20,757 nucleotides of DNA from Candidatus Amesbacteria bacterium RBG_19FT_COMBO_48_16 (GTDB lineage Bacteria; Patescibacteriota; Microgenomatia; CAZETR01; Amesbacteraceae): assembly GCA_001775555.1 (NCBI GenBank), contig MEXE01000042.1:46258-67014 (forward strand). Reading direction: 5' to 3'. This document shows positions 15,494-20,757 of the stretch, piece after piece (position 1 is the stretch's first letter; every line of letters starts with the position of its first letter). The notes beneath the pieces are model-generated. The model did not search any database. It was not told where the DNA came from and was given only the letters and a program-made list of their open reading frames with translations. The position numbers and the translations under genes are program-made.

Positions 15494-15970
15494 ATGCGCA
15501 GTAAACCAGCTCCCAAAAGAATTGTTACCCCTGACCCTAATTTTCAGTCGGACATAGTTACCAAATTGATCAATCGGGTCATGAAAAGCGGAAAAAAATC
15601 TGTCGCCCGGGCTCAGGTCTACACCGCGTTTGGAATTATTAAAAATCAAACAGGGCAGGAGCCTTTACCTGTTTTTCTTACTGCCTTGGAGAACATCAGA
15701 CCCCAAATGGAAGTCCGCTCCAGGAGAATCGGTGGAGCGGCTTATCAAGTCCCGTCCCCGGTTCGCGGACCCCGTCGCGACTCACTGGCTATCCGTTGGC
15801 TTATCACAGCCGCCATTTCCCGTCCCAATTCCCAATTTCATACCTTTGCCGACAAACTTGCGGTGGAGATAATAGACGCCGCTAATAGTACCGGTGGGGC
15901 GATTAAGAAAAAGATGGATACTCACCGTATGGCCGAAGCCAATAAAGCCTTCGCCCATTTTCGTTGGTAA
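15494..15970 (+). CDS. rpsG: 30S ribosomal protein uS7
   Basis: uS7 nucleates assembly of the 30S head and lines the exit-site tRNA channel. The 158-residue length is normal. Motifs include DIVTKLINRVMKSGKKSVA, ALENIRPQMEVRSRRIGGAAYQVP and the C-terminal KKKMDTHRMAEANKAFAHFRW. The frame is open upstream to 15344 inside rpsL. The ATG at 15494 is chosen because it gives the family's normal N-terminus and lies one base after the rpsL stop. In many bacteria fusA and tuf follow; here rpsD comes next after 12 bp. Confidence 0.96.
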   Translation: MRSKPAPKRIVTPDPNFQSDIVTKLINRVMKSGKKSVARAQVYTAFGIIKNQTGQEPLPVFLTALENIRPQMEVRSRRIGGAAYQVPSPVRGPRRDSLAIRWLITAAISRPNSQFHTFADKLAVEIIDAANSTGGAIKKKMDTHRMAEANKAFAHFRW

Positions 15971-15982
15971 CCAACGACTAAT

Positions 15983-16585
15983 ATGGCACGCTACACCGGA
16001 CCAAAAAACAGATTATCCCGACGGGAGGGGGTAGACTTGTTTGGCAAAGGCAACAAGCTTCGCCGGGCGACCCAGCCTCCCGGACAGCACGGGGCCAAGG
16101 GTTCCCGCCGCCGCCCTACCAGCTACGGCACCCAGCTTCGGGAAAAGCAAAAGATTCGGCGAATTTATGGTATAATGGAAAGACAATTTCGAGGGTACTT
16201 TGAAAAAGCCAGGAAGGTAAGAGGCAAGACCGGGGAAGTCCTTCTCCGGTTGCTGGAAACCCGTCTGGATAATATCGTCTATCGTCTTGGGTTTGCCCCT
16301 TCTCGCTCCATGGCTAGACAACTTGTTTCCCATGGCCATGTGGTTGTCGACGGGGCGGTTGTAAACATTCCCTCTTTTCAGGTACGAGCTGGTCAAACTA
16401 TTACCTTACAAAAAGTGGCGATGGAAATTCCACACGTCAAAGAGCGCCTCGGAAATCTTGATTATCTTCCCCCCGCCTGGCTCAAGCGCCAAGCTGCAGC
16501 GGGTCATGTGACCCGCTTTCCTGATCGTAGCGAAATTGACAGTCCCGTTAATGAACAACTCATTGTCGAGTTCTATTCGCGCTAA
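15983..16585 (+). CDS. rpsD: 30S ribosomal protein uS4
   Basis: uS4 binds 16S rRNA early in assembly and contributes to decoding accuracy. The 200-residue protein starts MARYTGPKNRLSRREG and has the S4 RNA-binding domain (LETRLDNIVYRLGFAPSRSMARQLVSHGHVVVDG, about residues 92-125, followed by NIPSFQVRAG). The N-terminal zinc cysteines found in some uS4 proteins are absent, so this is the zinc-independent form. The stop codon TAA is directly followed by the rpoA ATG, indicating coupled translation. The rpsM and rpsK genes that usually precede rpsD are not here. Confidence 0.96.
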   Translation: MARYTGPKNRLSRREGVDLFGKGNKLRRATQPPGQHGAKGSRRRPTSYGTQLREKQKIRRIYGIMERQFRGYFEKARKVRGKTGEVLLRLLETRLDNIVYRLGFAPSRSMARQLVSHGHVVVDGAVVNIPSFQVRAGQTITLQKVAMEIPHVKERLGNLDYLPPAWLKRQAAAGHVTRFPDRSEIDSPVNEQLIVEFYSR

Positions 16586-17503
16586 ATGCAAGAACCTCAA
16601 TTTACTATTACCACTGAGAGTCTTTCCGACTACTTCGGAAAGTTTATTATCGAGCCTTTGCCTCAGGGTTTTGGCCACACTTTAGGCAATGCCCTCCGGC
16701 GAGTGCTTTATACCTCTATCCCCGGTGCAGCCGTCACCAGCGTCAGTATTTCGGGGGCCAGCCACCAATTTACCACTCTGCCGGGTGTGCGTGAGGATGT
16801 TGTCCAGCTGATTTTAGCCGTCAAACAAATCCGCCCTACTTACACCAAAGATCAGCCCGCCCGCATCACTTTTTCTGCTAAAGGTCCGGGTGAAGTCACG
16901 GCTGGTCAATTCGTCACCCCTCCTGACGTCACCATTGCCAACCCCAAACTGATAATCGCTCATTTGGCGGACAAAAACTCTCACCTCGAAATAGAAGCCA
17001 CCATCGAATCGGGCTTCGGTTACTCTCCGGCCGAAGATAGGACCAGCACCACTATTGGGGTTATTCCTACCGATGCCAGCTTTACTCCGGTAGTCAGGGT
17101 AAACTACGAAGTTGCCGCCACGCGCGTGGGCCGGCTGACTAATTACGACAAGTTAATGCTGGATATCACTACCGACGGTACCTTATCACCCCAAACTGCT
17201 CTTACTACAGCCGCTTCTATCTTGGTCAGTTATTTCACTAGTATTGTTCACCCCCAACAGGCGGCTGCGGTTTCAGCCTCCACCGATGTCTCCACCCGTC
17301 CCCAAGCGGGCAGCAATATTGCCATCGAGGAGTTGGATTTACCCACCCGCATAGCCAACGCTCTTCAAAAGGCTGGTTTTGACACTGTATCCAGCCTTCT
17401 CACGGTTCCTCGGGCCGAACTAGCCAAAGTCAAAAATTTAGGCGGTAAATCTGTCAAAGTTATTGATGCCGCACTTACCCAGCGGGGTTTTGAACTAGGA
17501 TAG
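16586..17503 (+). CDS. rpoA: DNA-directed RNA polymerase subunit alpha
   Basis: Alpha dimerises to seed polymerase assembly, and its C-terminal domain contacts upstream promoter DNA and activators. The 305-residue protein has the assembly motif GHTLGNALRRVLYTSIPGAAVTSV in its N-terminal domain. After a flexible Ala/Ser/Gln-rich linker (about residues 222-244), the C-terminal helix-hairpin-helix domain starts IEELDLPTRIANALQKAG. The Arg and Asn corresponding to E. coli Arg265 and Asn268 are kept, as is the LGGKS loop, so upstream-element recognition is probably intact. It begins directly after the rpsD stop. Confidence 0.96.
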   Translation: MQEPQFTITTESLSDYFGKFIIEPLPQGFGHTLGNALRRVLYTSIPGAAVTSVSISGASHQFTTLPGVREDVVQLILAVKQIRPTYTKDQPARITFSAKGPGEVTAGQFVTPPDVTIANPKLIIAHLADKNSHLEIEATIESGFGYSPAEDRTSTTIGVIPTDASFTPVVRVNYEVAATRVGRLTNYDKLMLDITTDGTLSPQTALTTAASILVSYFTSIVHPQQAAAVSASTDVSTRPQAGSNIAIEELDLPTRIANALQKAGFDTVSSLLTVPRAELAKVKNLGGKSVKVIDAALTQRGFELG

Positions 17504-17510
17504 GGTGCGT

Positions 17511-17864
17511 ATGCCCCACAACGTTTTCGGCAAGAAACTAAATCGGGACACCGGTCAACGCCAGGCTCTCCTCAAGGGATTGGCAGGAGCTCTTATTCGC
17601 TCTGAAGCCATTGAAACCACCGAAGCCAAAGCCAAAGCCGCCCAGCCGTTGATTGAAAAACTGGTTACTCAGGCCCGGCGAGCCCGCCTCAATGATATCC
17701 GTCAAATAGAGAAAGTTATTTTGGACAAAGAATTAGTCCACAAGCTGGTTCACGACATTGCCCCTCGCTTCAAGACACGCCCTGGAGGCTACCTCCGTCT
17801 GGTTAAAATGGGTAATCGTACTGGAGACAATACTCCCATGGTCCGGCTGGAATTTGTTAAATAA
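17511..17864 (+). CDS. rplQ: 50S ribosomal protein bL17
   Basis: bL17 lies near the peptide exit tunnel on the large subunit. The protein shows KKLNRDTGQRQALLKGLAG, AIETTEAKAKAAQPLIEKLV and the C-terminal GNRTGDNTPMVRLEFVK. A GTG at 17505 is two codons upstream. I choose the ATG at 17511 because it puts G7 and L10 at the same distance from the start as in E. coli bL17, and because AGGG lies 5 bases before it, one of very few Shine-Dalgarno-like sequences in the window. It follows rpoA as in the classical alpha operon. Confidence 0.93.
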   Translation: MPHNVFGKKLNRDTGQRQALLKGLAGALIRSEAIETTEAKAKAAQPLIEKLVTQARRARLNDIRQIEKVILDKELVHKLVHDIAPRFKTRPGGYLRLVKMGNRTGDNTPMVRLEFVK

Positions 17865-17878
17865 TTCTAAAATAAGCC

Positions 17879-18310
17879 ATGCAGACTTTGTCCCCCTCAT
17901 CCGGTCAGACAACCCGAACCTGGTATTTCTTCGACGCCCGCGATCAGATATTGGGTCGCCTTGCTGTTCAGATTGCCTCCATCCTCATGGGTAAGCACAA
18001 AACCAGCTTCGTCCGGCACCTGGATATCGGAGACCATATCGTAGTGGTAAACGCTGGCCTGGTCAAAGTTTCTGGTCGAAAGGAACAGCAAAAAATATAC
18101 CATCGTCATTCCGGTTACCCGGGAGGTATGAAAATTACTTCTCTTAAAATCCTGCGCCAAACTCACCCCGAACGGATAATTATTCACGCCGTCTCCGGCA
18201 TGCTTCCGGACAATAAGCTCAAAGCCAGGTTATTAAAACACCTCCACGTTTATCCCGGTCCCGACCACCCCTATCAGTCCCAGTTTAAAAATTCAGAAAT
18301 TAAAAATTGA
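17879..18310 (+). CDS. rplM: 50S ribosomal protein uL13
   Basis: uL13 is an early-binding large-subunit protein. Family motifs are WYFFDARDQILGRLAVQIASILMGKHK, DIGDHIVVVNAGLVKVSG and ERIIIHAVSGMLPDNKLKARLLKHLHVYPG. Its length (143 residues) equals the usual size. It is paired with rpsI as in most bacteria, here attached to the end of the alpha-type cluster. No Shine-Dalgarno precedes the ATG, which is 14 bp after rplQ. Confidence 0.95.
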   Translation: MQTLSPSSGQTTRTWYFFDARDQILGRLAVQIASILMGKHKTSFVRHLDIGDHIVVVNAGLVKVSGRKEQQKIYHRHSGYPGGMKITSLKILRQTHPERIIIHAVSGMLPDNKLKARLLKHLHVYPGPDHPYQSQFKNSEIKN

Positions 18311-18355
18311 TATTTGATTAAAAATTAAAAATTTAAATATTTATAAAATTAGAAA
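18311..18355. other. AT-rich intergenic spacer between rplM and rpsI
   Basis: This 45-bp gap is almost entirely A and T, with AAAAATT-type near-repeats that begin in the last codons of rplM. TTGATT at 18314 and TATAAA at 18342 are 22 bp apart, too far for a standard promoter. It is by far the most AT-rich stretch of the cluster and could house a weak internal promoter or an unstructured ribosome-loading site for rpsI. I see no hairpin. Confidence 0.5.
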
Positions 18356-18760
18356 ATGTCTGAAACAAAGCCCAAAATCATCTCCCGCGCCATCGGCCGC
18401 AGAAAGTCTGCCATTGCTTCAATCCGCCTCACATCCGGCGCCGGTGAAATTACGGTCAACGGTAAACCCTCTGCGGTTTATTTCCCCGGCTCTTTGGCTC
18501 AGTCCAGATATTCACTCCCTTTTAACCTTCTCTCTCTTTCCAAATATTCCGCCTCGGTCAAAGTTCACGGCGGCGGCCCGTCGGGTCAACTGGACGCGGT
18601 GGTATTAGGTTTAGCCAGGGCTTTGGCTTCCCTTAAAGAAGATTACAAAACCGCTCTTCGTACAGCCGGTCTTCTCACCCGTGACTCCCGGGAACGTCAG
18701 CGCCGCATGGTCGGCATGGGCGGCAAATCCAGAAGAAAGAAACAATCTCCCAAGCGCTAG
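18356..18760 (+). CDS. rpsI: 30S ribosomal protein uS9
   Basis: uS9 reaches the P-site tRNA with its C-terminal tail. The protein has AIGRRKSAIASIRL at the N-terminus, the VHGGGPSGQLDAVVLGLARAL core and the LLTRDSRERQRRMVGMGGKSRRKKQSPKR end, with the terminal Lys-Arg preserved. At 134 residues it is normal. It is the last gene of the RNA polymerase/ribosomal cluster; a REP-like palindrome starts 7 bp after its stop codon, where a terminator might be expected. Confidence 0.96.
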   Translation: MSETKPKIISRAIGRRKSAIASIRLTSGAGEITVNGKPSAVYFPGSLAQSRYSLPFNLLSLSKYSASVKVHGGGPSGQLDAVVLGLARALASLKEDYKTALRTAGLLTRDSRERQRRMVGMGGKSRRKKQSPKR

Positions 18761-18767
18761 TTACACA

Positions 18768-18792
18768 TCACACCTTAAAGGTGTGAAGGCTA
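18768..18792 (-). repeat. REP-like palindrome, copy 2
   Basis: The 19-bp core (18768-18786) is identical to the other copies and is followed by AGGCTA. On the minus strand the tetranucleotide beside the hairpin reads TTAG rather than GTAG, one mismatch. It lies 7 bp after the rpsI stop. The hairpin (7-bp stem, TTAAA loop) could protect the ribosomal mRNA 3' end, but no T-tract follows on the plus strand, so it is not a canonical terminator. Confidence 0.75.
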
Positions 18793-18846
18793 AAGCAAGT
18801 GACAAAGTTGGTGGGACGAGGAGGAAAAAGTGTCATACTGGTACCA

Positions 18847-19530
18847 ATGCCGGCTAAAAAACTAGGTGCTGTAGTTCTCACGGCCGTAGTTGTTGCCGGC
18901 AGTGCTCTGGCAGTTAAAAATATAAGTTTTGTTGATCCCCGGGAAACGGTTTACAAAATTGCAGACGGGGACACGTTCATTCTGGAACAAAACAAGCAAA
19001 CTGTTCGCCTTTTCGGCATCGACGCTCCGGAAAAGGACAACTGTTATGGCCCCGAGAGCTATTCTCGCTTAGGAAAGCTTCTTAAAAAAGGGAAAGTTCA
19101 GCTCAAAGAGCCGGTGGTGGATAAGTTTGGCCGGATAGTCGCTTTAGTTTATGTCGACGGCAAATTCATCAACGAAATTATGATCAGGGAAGGATTCGCC
19201 GCCTACCGCAGTGAACCCGGCAGCGGCAAAGAAGCTATGAAAGCGGCCCATGAATACGCCAAAACCCAAAAACTAGGCATTTATTCATCCGCTTGCACTG
19301 ACGACACTCCGCCCGATCCCAAATGCCCCATCAAAGGCAACCACGATCTCGACCGCGATGAGTTTTTATATCTCACTCCGGATTGCCCCTATTATTCCTT
19401 AGTTACAATCAGGCGGTTTGAGGGCGACCGCTGGTTTTGTACCGGGAAAGAAGCCGAATCTGCCGGCTTCAAAGTATCTTCAGCTTGCGCTCTAGGTACC
19501 AAACGCAATCCCAAATCTATCACACCTTAA
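18847..19530 (+). CDS. Exported SNase-family (thermonuclease-like) nuclease with Cys-rich C-terminal domain
   Basis: The staphylococcal-nuclease fold hydrolyses DNA and RNA, using calcium in the characterised enzyme. From ATG 18847 the protein has 227 residues. A hydrophobic N-terminal helix follows KK (about residues 6-22) and suggests export or membrane anchoring. ADGDTF opens the domain. Catalytic residues are Arg54 and Glu62 in VRLFGIDAPE and Arg96 in DKFGR. After about residue 155 comes a separate Cys-rich domain with CPIKGNHDLDRDEFLYL, CPYY, WFC and SSAC, a tail often seen on such exported nucleases. A GTG at 18799 is in frame but would place 16 extra residues before the signal. The TAA stop lies inside REP-like copy 3. 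A role in nucleotide scavenging is plausible. Confidence 0.88.
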   Translation: MPAKKLGAVVLTAVVVAGSALAVKNISFVDPRETVYKIADGDTFILEQNKQTVRLFGIDAPEKDNCYGPESYSRLGKLLKKGKVQLKEPVVDKFGRIVALVYVDGKFINEIMIREGFAAYRSEPGSGKEAMKAAHEYAKTQKLGIYSSACTDDTPPDPKCPIKGNHDLDRDEFLYLTPDCPYYSLVTIRRFEGDRWFCTGKEAESAGFKVSSACALGTKRNPKSITP

Positions 19531-19542
19531 AGGTGTGAAAGC
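19520..19542 (-). repeat. REP-like palindrome, copy 3 (supplies a stop codon)
   Basis: The same 19-bp core (19520-19538) is followed by AAGCCC instead of AGGCTA, so the GTAG box is degenerate. The central TAA (19528-19530) is the stop codon of the nuclease gene, whose last codons (ATC ACA CCT) are therefore made of repeat sequence. The next gene starts 12 bp after the core. This is the most divergent flank of the four copies. Confidence 0.75.
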
Positions 19543-19550
19543 CCATAATT

Positions 19551-20087
19551 ATGCAAACTATTATTCTGCCTGGATATTCTCCTAAAAACCAGGCTTGGGC
19601 CGAAGAAACCCAATCCGCTCTTGACTCAACAACTCCTGCCATTGTCATAAATTATGCCCATTGGGAAACCGGCACCGCTGATCCTGATTGGCTGGATAAA
19701 GAGACCCGGAAACTAATTGACTTTGTTGACAGCAGGCAGGTAAATATTCTCGCCAAGTCTATTGGCACTGCTGTCGCTATGGGAGTGCTTAAACAAAAAC
19801 CGGATTTAGTGAATAAAGTCATTTTTTGCGGTATTCCCATCCTCGACTTTAAACCCGGTGACGAAACTTATTACCAACCGCTAAAAACTTTCCCCTCAGA
19901 TAAGATACTCTGCATTCAAAACGCTGACGACAACCACGGAGGTTATACCCAAGCCGAAAAGTTTCTTCATTCTCTGAACCCTAATTTGAAAATAATCTCC
20001 AAACCCCGCTCCGACCACGAGTATCCCTACATAGAAGATTTCATCGCTTTCTTAGAATCAGACCCCCCAAAACCTTCTACCGACTGA
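19551..20087 (+). CDS. Small alpha/beta serine hydrolase (RBBP9/YdeN-like)
   Basis: This cytoplasmic protein of 178 residues starts with the strand-turn TIILPGYSP. The nucleophile elbow is ILAKSIGTAVAM with Ser70; the first Gly of the usual GxSxG is Ala here, as is common in this group. The Asp is in NADDNHGG (Asp126 or Asp127) and the His in SDHEYPY (His156). The substrate is unknown. It follows the nuclease with a REP-like palindrome between, and converges on the RAYT gene. No Shine-Dalgarno is visible; AAAGGTGTG from the palindrome is too far upstream to serve as one. Confidence 0.8.
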   Translation: MQTIILPGYSPKNQAWAEETQSALDSTTPAIVINYAHWETGTADPDWLDKETRKLIDFVDSRQVNILAKSIGTAVAMGVLKQKPDLVNKVIFCGIPILDFKPGDETYYQPLKTFPSDKILCIQNADDNHGGYTQAEKFLHSLNPNLKIISKPRSDHEYPYIEDFIAFLESDPPKPSTD

Positions 20088-20160
20088 ATTTGAAAGTCGA
20101 AAGCGCCTCTTTTATCCAGGTCTGGAGGGCTACCTTGCCCGGGTTATCGTTGCGGCTGTA
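20088..20160. other. Convergent intergenic region, no gene seen
   Basis: This 73-bp stretch separates the 3' end of the hydrolase gene from REP-like copy 4 and the convergent RAYT gene. It is GC-richer than the RAYT gene. One plus-strand frame is open through it and into the palindrome but has no recognisable product, and I found no RNA gene or T-tracted terminator. Confidence 0.5.
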
Positions 20161-20186
20161 TCACACCTTAAAGGTGTGAAGGCTAC
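20161..20186 (-). repeat. REP-like palindrome, copy 4, abutting the RAYT gene
   Basis: The 19-bp core (20161-20179) is followed by AGGCTAC. On the minus strand this reads GTAG-CCT and then the hairpin. The TAG of this GTAG (20183-20185) is the stop codon of the transposase gene. A REP copy touching its own RAYT gene is the arrangement typical of REP/RAYT units. Confidence 0.8.
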
Positions 20187-20757
20187 GTGTCTAATACCAA
20201 ATGTTTAATAAATTCTATCTGGCGCTGATTATCTGCTTGGTTTAAAACAAATTTCCGGTACTCCTCTTTTGATGGGAACAAACTCAATACTGGCTGCTTG
20301 TCACAAATTGGAGATACTTCATCGCTGATAAATTCAGAGAACGATGAAAAAGGGTAATTTTCTAAATCTTTAGTAGTTTTAACTACCCCCGCCGAATATG
20401 GGTTAATATGAATATATCGGGAAACATGTATTAGTTGTTCTTCGCTTTCAATTCCAACAGACTTAAATGTACCTTGAAAGATTGGCCCCTTGCGAAATCT
20501 TTTGGTATTGAAATAACGGGTATAACTGTTTGTGCTTTGACTTAAAAAGTTAGAAACACCAAAATCTGCTATTTGTTTTATCAGAAGATGAAAATGGTTA
20601 GGCATCAGGCAATAGCAAATAACCTTAACTTTTCTTTGGGAATTTACAATATTGGACAGCAATTGCTCCTTTCTCTCATCAGGCAGACGCAAGTAATAAG
20701 AAAATCGAATAGGAGGCTTAATTAGTTTGTAGTAGTTAAATATTTCAACAAAGCGAA
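20183..20757 (-). CDS. REP-associated tyrosine transposase (RAYT, Y1/HUH superfamily), 5' end beyond window
   Basis: HUH single-strand nucleases of the Y1_Tnp family cut and rejoin DNA at hairpins; RAYTs are the single-copy branch linked to REP palindromes. The frame stays open to the right edge, so the start is outside the window. A TTG at 20692 is not the true start, because the upstream residues (ending KPPIRFSYYLRLPDE) also fit the family. The HUH motif is MPNHFHLLIKQ (HFH encoded by 20588-20596). NSYTRYFNTKR holds candidate catalytic tyrosines, and FRKGPIFQGTFKSV and VSRYIHINPYSAGVV are the RAYT hallmarks. The gene is AT-rich (21 G/C of 60 at 20341-20400), unlike the rpo cluster, which suggests recent acquisition. 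Its stop codon lies in a REP-like element. Confidence 0.9.
   Translation of the reverse strand, partial: RFVEIFNYYKLIKPPIRFSYYLRLPDERKEQLLSNIVNSQRKVKVICYCLMPNHFHLLIKQIADFGVSNFLSQSTNSYTRYFNTKRFRKGPIFQGTFKSVGIESEEQLIHVSRYIHINPYSAGVVKTTKDLENYPFSSFSEFISDEVSPICDKQPVLSLFPSKEEYRKFVLNQADNQRQIEFIKHLVLDT

Noticed and set aside
18768..18792. Palindromes as ordinary intrinsic terminators
   Set aside because: None of the four is followed by a T-tract on either strand, and their shared GTAG-type flank fits a repeat family better.
20690..20692. TTG as the RAYT start
   Set aside because: The frame stays open to the window edge, and the residues before it fit the family, so the gene is simply cut by the window.

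Overview
The window reads as a compact chromosomal segment of a Candidate Phyla Radiation (Patescibacteria) bacterium, most likely of the Microgenomates group. This lineage call is an inference. It rests on a short alanyl-tRNA synthetase without the C-terminal domain, tightly packed and often overlapping genes, almost no Shine-Dalgarno sequences, a baseplate-J-like membrane protein next to a sortase, and a merged RNA-polymerase/ribosomal-protein cluster. TGA, TAA and TAG all behave as stops, so the ordinary bacterial code applies.

Layout. Positions 1-195 are non-coding and hold two 76-bp direct repeats around a short palindrome. An AT-rich gene for a membrane-anchored, Cys-rich protein of unknown function lies on the minus strand (196-1116). 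From 1168 to 20087 every gene is on the plus strand: alaS, an envelope block (actin-like/baseplate-J fusion protein, sortase), ruvX, a DUF1003 membrane protein, a small zinc-ribbon protein and mltG. A second block follows: rpoB, rpoC, rpsL, rpsG, rpsD, rpoA, rplQ, rplM and rpsI. It carries all three large RNA polymerase subunits with six ribosomal proteins, and lacks the usual fusA, tuf, rpsM and rpsK. Its likely start is a sigma70-type promoter inside the 3' end of mltG, followed by an intrinsic terminator just before rpoB, an attenuator-like arrangement.

The right end is accessory: an exported SNase-family nuclease, a small serine hydrolase and, on the minus strand, a REP-associated tyrosine transposase (RAYT) that runs off the window. 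Four copies of one 19-bp palindrome lie at 3' ends of genes. Two copies carry an exact GTAG tetranucleotide on the minus strand next to the hairpin, and one of these abuts the RAYT stop codon. This looks like a REP/RAYT system in a CPR genome and is the best candidate for an undescribed system here.

The other strong observation is in the RNA polymerase. The beta' trigger loop has lost the near-universal catalytic His-containing motif, with Arg in the His position, and there are matching changes at the bridge-helix N-terminus and in the rifampicin region of beta.
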